64,000 bases of DNA from Dyadobacter sp. CY326. Lineage in GTDB: Bacteria > Bacteroidota > Bacteroidia > Cytophagales > Spirosomataceae. The notes under the pieces were generated by a model that was given only the letters and a program-made list of their open reading frames with translations, searched no databases and was not told where the DNA came from. A program made the position numbers and the translations under genes. Position 1 is the first letter of the stretch; each line of letters begins with the position of its first letter. Where the stretch lies: NCBI RefSeq assembly GCF_021390515.1, contig NZ_JAJUXI010000005.1, positions 1 through 64,000 of the forward strand, given 5' to 3'. Below are positions 24,066-33,822 of the stretch, piece by piece.

Positions 24066-25196
24066 TCAATTAGTTGACGACAATTGGTAGCCAAGTTTAA
24101 TTTCATACCGCACACGCACCAGCTGTCCATCTTGTAGGCCGGGCGACCATCTGGGTGAGTTGCGGATGATCCTGATAGCCTCGCTGTTTAAATTTGCGTT
24201 CGGGCTGTCCATTATCTGGGGCGATACTACATTGCCATCGGTATCGACAACGAAGCTTACTAACACCTTTCCCTGGTCGTGGTGCGCTTTGAATATGTCC
24301 GATTGGCTTACCTCCTTACTCAGATAACCCAGAAAAGCATGCAGGCCGCCGGGGAAGGCCGGAGCAACAGAGCCTTTTTGGCCCATTTCGGCAGTTGCCG
24401 CAGGATTTTTGTACAAAGCAGAAAATGATGTAAGACAAAGCAGAACAGGGATTAGGAAGACATATTTCGCAAGATTTGCCTTGGAAGCGTTGTTCCTTCC
24501 CAGCATTGCGATCCGTTGTTTAAGTAAATGTTTATCACTAAAAGCATTGGTCATCTCAGGTGAGTATTGCAACGACCTGTTCAGGATCAGCGATGCATAT
24601 TGGTAGTAATTGCCGAAATGCCTTACTGTTTCGCGATCTGCCAGAAACTCGTGCGTCCTTTTGATGCTTCGCTGGTAGAAATAAACAACCGGATTAAACC
24701 AGGCGACGATGGCCACTATTTCAAAAAACAAAATATCTAGGCTGTGCCACTGCCTGATATGCACATCTTCGTGGTAATCGATCATCTCAAAATTCGCTGC
24801 GTTGCGATCAATTACTTTGTATTTAAAAAATGAGAATGCAGCATTATGCGCAGGTTTCTTAATTTTGTTTCTGATATACAGCAATCTGATTATTAGCCAG
24901 CCAAGTTTGAAAAAAACGCCCGCAAAATAGGTCCATTTTAGCCAGTAAGTGATGTGATCATTCCACATTTGCGGAGCAACTTGCGATAGCGTCTCACCAC
25001 GGATCTCCAGATCCAGGGGAATAGAGACAGGTAAATGCGGATTGACGGGAATCGCCGGGATGCAGAATGAAAGTGCCGCAAGACCCAGCAAAAAGATCCT
25101 ATTAAGCATGAAATACGTCTGTTTTTCCAGAAAAACATTGTAAAATCCGAAGCCCGCGATGAGACAAATATGAACTGAGATAAAGTAAACTATCAT
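24066..25196 (-). CDS. BlaR1/M56-family sensor protease with TonB C-terminal domain
   Basis: 376 residues. Membrane helices near residues 1-20, 32-50, 85-105 and ~165-185; zinc protease motif HEDVH near residue 142 with a following FLADRETVRHFG block (M56). A helix at ~235-255 leads to the outside domain, which is a TonB C-terminal fold (~285-372: KVLVSFVVDTDGNVVSPQIM, RWSPGLQDGQLVRVRYEIKL). BlaR1 proteins sense a ligand and cleave the BlaI repressor; the TonB-type domain in place of a penicillin-binding sensor is common in Bacteroidota. Its start overlaps the repressor's stop by 4 bases (ATGA). Confidence 0.9.
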   Translation of the reverse strand: MIVYFISVHICLIAGFGFYNVFLEKQTYFMLNRIFLLGLAALSFCIPAIPVNPHLPVSIPLDLEIRGETLSQVAPQMWNDHITYWLKWTYFAGVFFKLGWLIIRLLYIRNKIKKPAHNAAFSFFKYKVIDRNAANFEMIDYHEDVHIRQWHSLDILFFEIVAIVAWFNPVVYFYQRSIKRTHEFLADRETVRHFGNYYQYASLILNRSLQYSPEMTNAFSDKHLLKQRIAMLGRNNASKANLAKYVFLIPVLLCLTSFSALYKNPAATAEMGQKGSVAPAFPGGLHAFLGYLSKEVSQSDIFKAHHDQGKVLVSFVVDTDGNVVSPQIMDSPNANLNSEAIRIIRNSPRWSPGLQDGQLVRVRYEIKLGYQLSSTN

Positions 25197-25576
25197 TTTC
25201 CGGATTGTTGATCTTTCAATGTGAGAAGCATTTTATTTATTTCCTTGACATCTTCTTCCGGGATTTTTTGCTCATCTATGAAAAAGGAAAACAGTTTTTG
25301 TGCCGAGTTATCAAAATAGTTACCCATTAATTTCATCAGCTGAAAACGCTTATATTCTTCCCTCGAGATCAGAGGATAATAACGGTGACTTTTACCAAAT
25401 GCATCATAGCCTACAAGCCCCTTCGTTTCCAGGACACGCATAATCGTTGATACGGAGCTATGTACAGGCTTAGGTTCCGGCATTTGATCAATAATCTCCC
25501 TAATGAAGGCTCTTTGCATCTTCCATAACGCCTGCATCAGTTGCTCTTCTGCTTTGGTAAGATCCTTTGCTCCCAT
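25193..25576 (-). CDS. BlaI/MecI/CopY-family repressor
   Basis: 127 residues from the ATG at 25576 (MGAKDLTKAEEQLMQALWKM); the upstream ATG at 25600 would lie inside the palindrome and is rejected. The winged helix is typical: IREIIDQMPEPKPVHSSVST, then IMRVLETKGLVGYDAFGKSH with the wing, and a C-terminal dimerisation helix LMGNYFDNSAQKLFSFF. It should repress itself, the M56 sensor it overlaps, and probably the TonB receptor, being inactivated by proteolysis. Confidence 0.9.
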   Translation of the reverse strand: MGAKDLTKAEEQLMQALWKMQRAFIREIIDQMPEPKPVHSSVSTIMRVLETKGLVGYDAFGKSHRYYPLISREEYKRFQLMKLMGNYFDNSAQKLFSFFIDEQKIPEEDVKEINKMLLTLKDQQSGK

Positions 25577-25599
25577 TCGTGCATAATTATTTGAATACA

Positions 25600-25615
25600 A
25601 ACTAAAAAATTAGTT
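25600..25615. promoter_or_regulatory. Candidate BlaI autoregulatory operator
   Basis: Perfect palindrome AACTAA-AAAA-TTAGTT overlapping TTAGTTTG (25598-25605, minus strand), a near-consensus -7 element for the blaI-type gene. Confidence 0.55.
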
Positions 25616-25777
25616 ACCTAACATGCAACCCTGAACTAAAATAAAGACGAATATATATAAGACCTTTCAAAAGCTTTAAGACTAGGAATTTGTTTTGACG
25701 AAGCGCCTGGTTCTTTACAACGGAAACTTCCATATCCGCAGATTTACAATATGTTGCTTTCGATGGAGTCGGAAATA

Positions 25778-25985
25778 CGACGGTTTGAATGAACCCGGCT
25801 GTGCATACAGATTGGGATGATTACTAGATTGTGTAAAAATCCGTTCGTTTTAATACATACCTGATGGGCCGGGAATCAGATCTCCGACGTAAACCTCAGG
25901 ACTATTATGCAAAAAAAATTCAGAATTAAATTTCCCCGATATTGGTACCAATATTCAGGACGGTCCAAGGGTCGAAGAGTACGGA
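25778..25985. repeat. Dispersed repeat R, copy 3
   Basis: GACGGTTTGAATGAACCCGG at the start, TACATACCTGATGGGCC and CAGATCTCCGACGTAA in the middle, and GGTACCAATATTCAGGACGG near the end, followed by GGAAAACCACC. No repeat X precedes this copy. Confidence 0.65.
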
Positions 25986-26433
25986 AAACCACCCATTTCT
26001 TCGTATGTCGATAAAATGGGAAATAGAACCGCGGACCCTAGCTCACTTCTGGCCATCCAAAATCTAATGAACATGTACTTTGAAGACCGAAGTTTCTTCT
26101 GTTTATAGGACCGGATTCTAACTAAGCGCTACCTTACTACACTCGCCTTATATGTAGTATTTCCGACAACCCCGGGTCATCCCGATATTGTAATGGTGAA
26201 CCACTGCCACATATTCATTCAGAAAATTTGAGAATCAGATAGATCGAAAGGTTACTTATCATAACGATTCAACTACGCAAGGATTGTTCAAAAAACCGAC
26301 AGTTCTGAGCCAAAATCACAGATTTCGAAAGCAAAAATGGTTTTTTAGAAAATTACTATTTATTATAAATATTATTCAAAAAGCTATCTATATTTCATAA
26401 AAAAACCTAGATTGCTAGGAAACAACTGATGTA
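25986..26433. other. Gene-free stretch with motif T
   Basis: Contains TTATATGTAGTATTTCCGAC at 26148-26167, one of three copies of a motif also found at 57929-57954 and 58051-58075. Otherwise nothing recognised. Confidence 0.4.
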
Positions 26434-26931
26434 ATGTTTCTAGCGTTAACAACACTGGGAGCTTACAAGAAGTTAGATCCTGAATCAGTGGCCACTGTGC
26501 AGACTGAGGGATTTGATATCAAATATGAACAGAGCAAACAACTGAAGATTAAATTTGGCAATGACATTGTAGATCCAAAATCTTTCGTTTGGAAAATTGA
26601 TGAAACCATGATTGGCCTGTGTCCATTTGTTAAAAAATATTGGTCTGCTACTAAACTGATCCCTTATCTTGAAGGATTCGGGACTTTCGCGAGTACGACA
26701 GGTGTTGATCTTTCAAATTATAAATATTCGGTAGCAGCAAATCTGGGTCTGGCAGATTCACTTAATAGAAAATGGCTTGTGGAAGCGCGACTCCTTCAAC
26801 TATCAGGGGGGGAATACTGGCTTGCAGATTTTGAACCAGGCCTTGAAGCTTCCCGGTTTAATGTCGCTCTGGAAGGAGCATTCAAACCTAACTTTACAAT
26901 TTCTTATATCTTCCTGTTAGACAGCCATTAA
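26434..26931 (+). CDS. Hypothetical protein, possibly a truncated outer-membrane protein
   Basis: 165 residues without a clear signal peptide. The second half is rich in alternating strands with aromatic ends (YKYSVAANLGLADSLNRKWL, FNVALEGAFKPNFTISYIFL), suggesting the last strands of a beta-barrel; ordinary barrels of this kind are longer and begin with a signal, so this may be the remaining 3' part of a larger gene. The gene at 26971 starts 40 bases later. Confidence 0.45.
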   Translation: MFLALTTLGAYKKLDPESVATVQTEGFDIKYEQSKQLKIKFGNDIVDPKSFVWKIDETMIGLCPFVKKYWSATKLIPYLEGFGTFASTTGVDLSNYKYSVAANLGLADSLNRKWLVEARLLQLSGGEYWLADFEPGLEASRFNVALEGAFKPNFTISYIFLLDSH

Positions 26932-26970
26932 GTCCTTACACTTAACTTACATCTACTAAACGATCGAAAA

Positions 26971-27945
26971 ATGAAATATATAATTACCTTAATAACACTT
27001 GTAACATTTCTTAATTATGGGAATTGTAAACAGAATAATATCAACTACATTATTCTAAAAGGGGCGTGCTTCGATTATAATAAGGGACCGAATATTAACA
27101 CTGATGTTTATTCGATCATAGATGGAAGAAAACAGCATTTAGGAATGAGTAACAAGGCGGGAGTTTATAGAGTAAAAGTGCCACTTAGTTCTAATTTCCT
27201 TGTTTTTGAATCCGCTGGATTTCATCAAATTAAGCTTCCAGTTCGATTTATTGGACAGGCTACGTCCGAGGTCGAATTTTTATTTGACTTGCCGACGTCC
27301 CTATCAGACTCCATCATAGTGCCAATTGAAGACGCCTTATACTTGGGTGCTGCCAAATCCGTCTTAAAAAATTATACTGTTCGGCTGGCGAAGGAAGAAT
27401 GTATTGTAGATATTCCTAAGGAAATGATAGATAGAGGACATAGAGGCGCTTTTATGGGGGTTACAGAGAAATCACCATCGATAGATTTATTAGTCACCTC
27501 CTCATCTGATGAAATTATCATGAAAAAGCGAATTACTGTCAGCAAAGGATTGAATTTACTGTTGATTGATAATATACAATCGGAGATAATGTCGTCTGAT
27601 GAAAAAGTACATAATGAATTTCCGATGACCAAAATTCTCTATTTTGATCAAACCAAATACAAACTAAATGATTCATCAATTATGATACTGGATTCGATTA
27701 TCGATATAGTTAAACCAATTCGAAGTTACACAATTTCAGTAACTGGTTACACCGATAACGTCGGAGAGAGGGCAAAAAATTTAACATTGTCGGAATATAG
27801 AGCCAGGATAGCTGCAAAGTATCTAAAAGATAAAGGAATAAAGGAATCCAAAATTAACAAAAAATGGCTTGGGTCAGAGAATTTAGCTTCGGAAAGTGCA
27901 CTTGAAAAAAATAGAAGAGTAGTTATCGAAGTATTTCCAGAGTAA
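26971..27945 (+). CDS. OmpA-family cell-envelope protein
   Basis: 324 residues. Signal peptide to about residue 19 (MKYIITLITLVTFLNYGNC). The N-terminal ~200 residues are unrecognised and beta-rich. Residues ~215-322 form an OmpA C-terminal peptidoglycan-binding domain: ILYFDQTKYKLNDSSIMILD, then VTGYTDNVGERAKNLTLSEY, RARIAAKYLKDKGI and NRRVVIEV. It should anchor to peptidoglycan in the periplasm. Confidence 0.8.
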   Translation: MKYIITLITLVTFLNYGNCKQNNINYIILKGACFDYNKGPNINTDVYSIIDGRKQHLGMSNKAGVYRVKVPLSSNFLVFESAGFHQIKLPVRFIGQATSEVEFLFDLPTSLSDSIIVPIEDALYLGAAKSVLKNYTVRLAKEECIVDIPKEMIDRGHRGAFMGVTEKSPSIDLLVTSSSDEIIMKKRITVSKGLNLLLIDNIQSEIMSSDEKVHNEFPMTKILYFDQTKYKLNDSSIMILDSIIDIVKPIRSYTISVTGYTDNVGERAKNLTLSEYRARIAAKYLKDKGIKESKINKKWLGSENLASESALEKNRRVVIEVFPE

Positions 27946-28252
27946 TCAAATCTGTAAAATCAATTAAATGACATTGATCGATACTATCTAGTTAAACTTG
28001 AATAATAACAAAATTTATCATATTTGTTTAAATATTGTCGGTCAAGATACAGCTTACTGAAACGCTCTGTTTGCACCGGTGTCTTGCTCATGCCCACAAT
28101 TAAAGGGTATTACATTCGTCCAAAACAATAAGACCCTCATATAACATATTGAATTGGCAGTACATTTTAACGTATAAGATTAAAAGTATATTTAACCTGA
28201 AGACTTGACTATAAGCTGTAAACTGCCATTAACCTCTCGGTTAGATTACGTT

Positions 28253-28440
28253 TAAACTGCGGTTAATTGAACCTGACTGTGCATAAAGAGATTGGGATTA
28301 TTGTAGACTGTGTAAAAATTTGTTCGTTTTATTACATACCTGATGGGCCTAGAATCAGATCTCCGATGTAAACTTAAGGACTCTTTTGCACGAAATTTTA
28401 AAATTAAATTGCCCTGATATAGGCTTTACGACTGGCAATT
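28253..28440. repeat. Dispersed repeat R, copy 4
   Basis: CTGCGGTTAATTGAACCTGA at the start is diverged; CATACCTGATGGGCC, CAGATCTCCGATGTAA and AAATTGCCCTGATATAGG identify the copy. The preceding stretch 27946-28252 holds nothing recognised. Confidence 0.55.
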
Positions 28441-28678
28441 GAAGGGACAAGAAATCCAGGACAAGGCAAAATACTGCAATGCGGTTTGGGTCCGCGTCGG
28501 TAAAACTGCCATGGAGGGCTAAGCCAGAAGGCAAAAGATGAAGCGATTCACCCGGTGCAGCTGCCGATCCGGAACCAATGGGAAAGTAATCGGTGTCTCA
28601 CTGAATGGCAACTACATAGCAGTTGGGACAAGGTTGGAATAGTGGTTGATTCTCAGTATCTTTCTTTTAGAAAACTAC

Positions 28679-28795
28679 ATGGCTATGAAAAAGCTACTTC
28701 GCTGGATACGCATAATCATATTCTACCCTTTCCGGTTATTTGGTATAACCAACGGGCGCAGGATCATTTATAAATCGTTAGATGTAGAACCATGA
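28679..28795 (+). CDS. Small basic membrane-like peptide, 38 residues
   Basis: MAMKKLLRWIRIIIFYPFRL then FGITNGRRIIYKSLDVEP. Amphipathic, Arg/Lys-rich. It ends in TGA overlapping the ATG of the next small frame (ATGA), which suggests translational coupling, but no homologue is recognised. Low confidence. Confidence 0.3.
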   Translation: MAMKKLLRWIRIIIFYPFRLFGITNGRRIIYKSLDVEP

Positions 28796-28869
28796 AAAAC
28801 AAGATCTTAAGCTGGCTCGTATTTATACTTTGCTTTCCTTTCTATGTGCCTATGAGATGGCGTAAATAA
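28792..28869 (+). CDS. Small hydrophobic peptide, 25 residues
   Basis: MKNKILSWLVFILCFPFYVP then MRWRK. One possible membrane helix with a basic tail. It overlaps the preceding frame by 4 bases. May be a real coupled pair or chance. Confidence 0.25.
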   Translation: MKNKILSWLVFILCFPFYVPMRWRK

Positions 28870-28945
28870 AGGAAAGTGTTTTTGAGTGATATTCAGGAAA
28901 GTGTCGTAATTCGACATAGTCGTTGCAAAAAGCTAATGGCTTGCC

Positions 28946-29581
28946 TTAATTCCGGACCAAGCGAACTGAGAATCCGACAGAAACTTGAGCATCCCAACGG
29001 AACGCTTTTTTTAAATTTTGTTTATTGCTATTGGGAGGACCGCCATAGTGAAAGTTCCATTCCCAGGCTTTATCAACCGAATTAATAAGTGTGGACGTCC
29101 AAAAGATACCTAAAACACCTTGGGCAAAATAACTGCCATCAGGTTTCCGGTGACCTCCTGCTGGCGCGTCGAACCCGCTGCTATTTGTACCGTTACCGTC
29201 CTTATTCCAGCCTTTGGTGCTTTTTAACGCTTCACCGGCGCTGTCCTTGCCGCCAAAATGATTCACAAGAATAGCCCATTCGCTATCCGTCGCTAAATGC
29301 CAGCCGCCGGGGCAGGCTTTTTTCGCTGCCTCCCAGGTGTAAAGCAAGCCCAGCTCCTTCCGATTATTTTCATTATCATCATAAGCATAGCTGCCTTCCA
29401 CTTTATAGTTCAGGTTTTGTGCCAACCAAGTGACGGTTTTGCCGGTTGAGTCTTCCTTAAAGCTCATCGTTTTATACGTTTGACCATCGCGCGAGTCAGT
29501 GAAGGTGCCGGTAGATTGGGCAATTCCTACTTGTGTCAAAAACAAGGCAGCAAGCACGGTAAAGATGTATTGTTTCATCAT
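28946..29581 (-). CDS. FISUMP-domain secreted protein
   Basis: 211 residues with signal peptide (MMKQYIFTVLAALFLTQVGIA). The Fib_succ_major domain is clear: DGQTYKTM, VTWLAQNLNYKVEG, GLLYTWEAAKKACPGGWHLA, TDSEWAILVNHFGG and a C-terminal VGFSVRLVR. This domain is common in extracellular and surface proteins of Fibrobacter and Bacteroidota; its molecular role is not defined. Two ATG codons in tandem (29581, 29578) make the exact start uncertain by one residue. Confidence 0.9.
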   Translation of the reverse strand: MMKQYIFTVLAALFLTQVGIAQSTGTFTDSRDGQTYKTMSFKEDSTGKTVTWLAQNLNYKVEGSYAYDDNENNRKELGLLYTWEAAKKACPGGWHLATDSEWAILVNHFGGKDSAGEALKSTKGWNKDGNGTNSSGFDAPAGGHRKPDGSYFAQGVLGIFWTSTLINSVDKAWEWNFHYGGPPNSNKQNLKKAFRWDAQVSVGFSVRLVRN

Positions 29582-29725
29582 TGTTGTTTCAGATTAAAGG
29601 TTCAGGAAAAATTTGAACAAGCATTGCAGGATTTTTTCAGCGGATCATCAGGATAATTTTTATTGCCAACAAATAACGCTGTTGGTTTATTTGCGAAAAC
29701 CAATATTGTAACGTGTTGCTACTGT

Positions 29726-30412
29726 TTAGTTATCTGCATCTAAGTATGAAACAACCCTTTGAATATCAAGTAAATTTGAAAAGTCTATGGCAGTGGATCT
29801 CAGATATCTTTTTATATCCTTATTTTTTTTAGCATAAAGCTTAAAAAGGCTTTTTCGTGAAACTAATGAAATAATACCGTTAGAATCGACGAAATGATAT
29901 GTTGTTTTCAAACGGCGCTTCAATGGTAAGACAGTGTTTTGCCAGTGAAATTCACTGTTGGCATTAGAAATATAGAGAGAGGTAGGTATTGAAGAAGATG
30001 GGTTGTCTAAATATTTTTGGGACGAAGTAGATGCCGGATTGGTATTATCAACATACTTGGTGATCATGCCAATTCTACCCTGTGAGAAAGCAGATACAAT
30101 TTCTAGGTCATAATCTTCATCTTTGGGAGCAAGTATAAACTCGCATCCACTTACTATTATACGATCTATCAAATACTTATTAGTGAGCAGAAGTGTGTCA
30201 CCATGACCATTTATAAACTGTAATTTACCGTATCCTAAGTGATAATTCACTAATACTTTACGAGACGTTTTATTTCGAAAGTAAATGACACTTTCTCTGA
30301 AGTTTTCAAACCTAAAAGCATGAAATACACTATCGACACTGTTAGGCACATTTGTTGGAGCAGGATATCTTAGTGATCCAAATAACAAAAGGGACATTAG
30401 AACATTTATCAT
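29726..30412 (-). CDS. Hypothetical exported protein
   Basis: 228 residues with a short hydrophobic N-terminus (MINVLMSLLLFGSLRYPAP) that may be a signal. The body is mixed alpha/beta with several Arg/Lys patches (KRRLKTTYHFVDSNGIISLV). No family recognised. It stands alone. Confidence 0.5.
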   Translation of the reverse strand: MINVLMSLLLFGSLRYPAPTNVPNSVDSVFHAFRFENFRESVIYFRNKTSRKVLVNYHLGYGKLQFINGHGDTLLLTNKYLIDRIIVSGCEFILAPKDEDYDLEIVSAFSQGRIGMITKYVDNTNPASTSSQKYLDNPSSSIPTSLYISNANSEFHWQNTVLPLKRRLKTTYHFVDSNGIISLVSRKSLFKLYAKKNKDIKRYLRSTAIDFSNLLDIQRVVSYLDADN

Positions 30413-30762
30413 AAGCTTGTTATTGTTTGCATAAGTTCTTGACTATCAAACAATAGATGCACGTTTAAGCCTTGTATACTCTATTGTAGATAAAAATTTT
30501 ATCGTTAGGCGCAATGCAGATCTGGAACTGTCAACAGTTACCTAGTACCGCAGGCAAAATGATCTTGATTCACCTGCAATAAAGACTGATTTTTGACAAG
30601 CATAACGTTCAAAAGACAAAGTCATTAAATATGCGTAGCTGTGTAATATTATGCGGCTCAGTGACTTTATAAAAAGCCAAAAACGTACAAGTAACGTTCG
30701 ATAGTGAACATAAAAGCTGTTAGAAATCGCCCTTAGCAAGCTGCAAGTAACATGGCACTATA
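30413..30762. other. Gene-free stretch upstream of the PadR gene
   Basis: No coding region supported; overlapping frames are random. It ends in the PadR promoter. Confidence 0.4.
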
Positions 30763-30775
30763 TTTGTTTAACAAA
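30759..30775 (+). promoter_or_regulatory. PadR promoter -7 element with overlapping dyad
   Basis: TATATTTG (30759-30766) fits TAnnTTTG. Overlapping it, TTTGTT-T-AACAAA (30763-30775) is a 13-bp palindrome, suited to autorepression by the PadR protein encoded 33 bases on. The -33 element is not obvious. Confidence 0.45.
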
Positions 30776-30808
30776 CAACAATGATATAAATCTTCAAGCA
30801 AAGGTTAA

Positions 30809-31135
30809 ATGGCAAGAGCTTATTTGGGAGAGTTTGAGGAGCTCGTTCTGCTGACGGTCGCAGTGCTTGATTCAGACGCGTATGGGGTAACCATTGCAGC
30901 TGAACTGAACCGGCGAACCGAAAGACCTGTAAGCCTCAGCGGAGTCCACGTAGCTTTATATAGGTTAGAAGAAAAAGCTTTTGTCAGTTCGGAGTTAGGT
31001 AGTCCCACAGCAGCCCGTGGCGGGAGGCGAAAGCGCATATTTTCCGTTACTACGCTTGGCAAGCACATGTTATCGGATATGCGTGAGCTTAGAAATCAAC
31101 TCTGGGAATCAATCCCTTTACCATTTATCTCCTGA
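30809..31135 (+). CDS. PadR-family transcriptional regulator
   Basis: 108 residues. A winged helix spans about 10-85: LGEFEELVLLTVAVLDSDAY, VTIAAELNRRT, SLSGVHVALYRLEEKAFV, and a wing with the Gly-Arg-rich turn GGRRKRIFSVTTLGK. It ends 2 bases before the permease start, so the pair is translationally linked. PadR/prefix-permease pairs are frequent in Cytophagales, where PadR presumably represses the permease until an inducer binds. Confidence 0.9.
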   Translation: MARAYLGEFEELVLLTVAVLDSDAYGVTIAAELNRRTERPVSLSGVHVALYRLEEKAFVSSELGSPTAARGGRRKRIFSVTTLGKHMLSDMRELRNQLWESIPLPFIS

Positions 31136-31137
31136 TC

Positions 31138-33822
31138 ATGGCCGAGCATCTTTCAGAGCCTACCCCTCCCAACTGGGCTAATTACTTTTTGAAATGGACA
31201 TGCCCTTCGGAGCAGCACGAAGAAATCATAGGTGATTTACACGAACAGTTTACAATTGATGCATCTGCACTTGGAGAGGCTGTCGCCCGAAGACGGTACC
31301 TTATACAAGTGCTAAAATTCTCACGGCCTTATTTTCTTAAACGCAAGATAAATGCACTGAGCGAACCGGCCACGTACCCCACACCGTATTTTGTCAATCC
31401 GGATACGATCAAAAATTACTTTAAAATTGCTTTCAGAAGCTTTGGAAAAAACAAAGGCTACACGCTAATCAACGTTTTAGGGCTGTCATTGGGATTGACC
31501 ATAACCATGCTTATTTCTTTATGGGTTTGGGATGAGTGGATGTTCAATAAATCCAGTAAAAACCATGAATATGTAGGACGTGTCATGTTACATTCCGCTC
31601 AAAAAGGCAGCATCGTCAGTTCGCCAAATATGCCATTTCCCTTAGCTGCCGAGCTCCGAGAAAACTTTTCGGCGGATTTTCAAAACGTAGCGATCTCATG
31701 GGATACACAGGACTACAGCTTACTCTCGGGCGAAAACAAATTCAGAAAAAAGGGCCGGTTCATGGAGCCCGATGGCGCAAAGATTCTTCCTCTTGAAATG
31801 CTTAAAGGAAGCAACACGGCCCTAACAAATCCCTCCCATTTATTGCTATCAGAATCTGCCGCATTATCAATTTTTGGCACACGTCAGCCAATTGGTCAGA
31901 TTTTGAAGATTGATAATGAACTGGAGGGAATGGTAGCTGGCGTTTATAAAGATTTTCCTCAAAATTCAGACTACTATGACTTATCGTTTATAGCACCCTG
32001 GAAGTTGTTTGCATCAGGCAAAAGGATGCACTGGGTCAATGATCTGAAAGATAACTGGAATGTAAATACATTCGAAATTCTCGTTCAGACAAGGCAAAAC
32101 AGTTCTATTGATAGGGCATCTGAAAAGATAAAAGATATTTTACGCAGACACATTGAGGAGAGAAAGCATGCAGACCCGATACCGACATTATCCCTGCATT
32201 CGATAGACAAATGGCACTTGTATTCTACTTGGGAAAACGGCCGGAATACCGAGGGTCAGATCTATTATGTCAAATTATTTGCTGCCATAGCGATTTTTAT
32301 TTTACTCCTGGCCTGCATTAATTTTATTAACCTGAGCACAGCCCGCTCGGGGCAGCGGGCAAAGGAAGTCGGCGTTCGAAAAGCCATCGGCTCAAAGCGT
32401 GGCCAACTTATAGTCCAGTTCATTGCTGAGTCATTTCTAATGGTTGCGTTTTCCATGCTGGTTGCGTTGCTGTTAGTACAATTGACCCTACCCCAGTTCA
32501 ATGCAATTGCTGATAAGAAAATCGGCTCTCTTTTGACAAATGGAGCTGCATTCAACATACACCTGTTATTTATCGGTGCAGCATTCTGTGTTTTGGTAAG
32601 CCTTGTTGCCGGGGGCTATCCCGCGCTCTACCTGTCCTCTTTCAAACCAGTTAATATCCTGAAATCTGGCTCGGCAAGCACTGCGAGGGTTTCTTCTCTG
32701 CCAAGAAAAATACTTGTCGTATTACAATTTACAATCTCCATTTCGCTAATCATTGGTACCGTAGGGGTATTTCGCCAGATTCAATTTGGGCAAAACAGGG
32801 CAACAGGTTACGACCGGAATGGACTAATGTATGTTAAGATTCCGCCTGCTACCAAATCCTTAGAAGCACTAAAGAATGACTTGCTACAATCCGGCATGAT
32901 CGCATCGGTAGCACAATCCTCAGGTCCCGTGACCGATATACTATCTAATTCTAGAGGATTTTCCTGGCAGGGAAAGTCGGCCAGTGACCAGGACGACTTT
33001 GCAGTGATCGCAGCTTCACATCGCTATGGTGAAACGGTTGGCTGGCGGATCACTCAGGGGAGAGACTTTTCGACCGACTTTGTTTCTGATTCATCCGCCA
33101 TCATTATCAATCAGTCTGCTGTTAAATATATGGGGCTTGACAATCCGGTTGGCAAAACAATCAGGTGGAAAGACGGCACGTTCAATGATTCGGAATACCA
33201 TATTGTAGGCGTGGTGCAAGATATGATCATGCAGTCGCCATACGAACCTGTGAAGCAGACCATCTATTTTATGACCTATGCACCTAATTACTTATATATT
33301 AAATTAACTCCTGGCGTAAGTGTAGCCAGTGCTTTTGCAAAAATACGTCCTCTATTTGATCAACATGTACCTGGCACTTTGTTGGATTTCCAGCTTGCTA
33401 ACCAGCAATATGATACAAAGTTCAAGGTTGAAAACCGTGTGGGTAAATTGAGTTTTCTTTTTGCTGTGGTGGCCATTTGTATATCATGTCTGGGCATATT
33501 CGGTTTGGCCGCCTTTACTGCCGAGCAAAGGCGAAGTGAAATCGGGATACGCAAAGTTCTGGGCGCTTCCATTGCAAGTGTATGGAAATTGATTTCGAAG
33601 GACTTTGTGTACCTAACTTTGATTGCCATTGTCATTGCAATACCGGTAAGCTATTACTTCCTGTCCCAGTTGTTGGCAAAGTATCATTATCGTTCCAATA
33701 TTCCCTGGTGGATTTTTGGCGGATCAGGATTAGCCGCGCTCACACTTACAATCTTAACCGTTAGCTATCAGGCAATAAAAGCAGCACTTATTGATCCGGT
33801 AAAAGCGCTCCGTTCTGAATAA
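31138..33822 (+). CDS. FtsX/MacB-type ABC transporter permease with N-terminal prefix domain
   Basis: 894 residues. The first ~85 residues (PPNWANYFLKWTCPSEQHEE, IIGDLHEQF) are the permease-prefix domain typical of Cytophagales. TM1 near 115-135 (LINVLGLSLGLTITMLISLW) is followed by a MacB-type periplasmic domain, then FtsX helices at ~385-500 with the signature EVGVRKAIGSKRGQL, and a second copy of periplasmic domain plus FtsX helices (EIGIRKVLGAS, ~780-885). It is a mechanotransmission-type permease; no ATPase gene is nearby. Confidence 0.9.
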   Translation: MAEHLSEPTPPNWANYFLKWTCPSEQHEEIIGDLHEQFTIDASALGEAVARRRYLIQVLKFSRPYFLKRKINALSEPATYPTPYFVNPDTIKNYFKIAFRSFGKNKGYTLINVLGLSLGLTITMLISLWVWDEWMFNKSSKNHEYVGRVMLHSAQKGSIVSSPNMPFPLAAELRENFSADFQNVAISWDTQDYSLLSGENKFRKKGRFMEPDGAKILPLEMLKGSNTALTNPSHLLLSESAALSIFGTRQPIGQILKIDNELEGMVAGVYKDFPQNSDYYDLSFIAPWKLFASGKRMHWVNDLKDNWNVNTFEILVQTRQNSSIDRASEKIKDILRRHIEERKHADPIPTLSLHSIDKWHLYSTWENGRNTEGQIYYVKLFAAIAIFILLLACINFINLSTARSGQRAKEVGVRKAIGSKRGQLIVQFIAESFLMVAFSMLVALLLVQLTLPQFNAIADKKIGSLLTNGAAFNIHLLFIGAAFCVLVSLVAGGYPALYLSSFKPVNILKSGSASTARVSSLPRKILVVLQFTISISLIIGTVGVFRQIQFGQNRATGYDRNGLMYVKIPPATKSLEALKNDLLQSGMIASVAQSSGPVTDILSNSRGFSWQGKSASDQDDFAVIAASHRYGETVGWRITQGRDFSTDFVSDSSAIIINQSAVKYMGLDNPVGKTIRWKDGTFNDSEYHIVGVVQDMIMQSPYEPVKQTIYFMTYAPNYLYIKLTPGVSVASAFAKIRPLFDQHVPGTLLDFQLANQQYDTKFKVENRVGKLSFLFAVVAICISCLGIFGLAAFTAEQRRSEIGIRKVLGASIASVWKLISKDFVYLTLIAIVIAIPVSYYFLSQLLAKYHYRSNIPWWIFGGSGLAALTLTILTVSYQAIKAALIDPVKALRSE

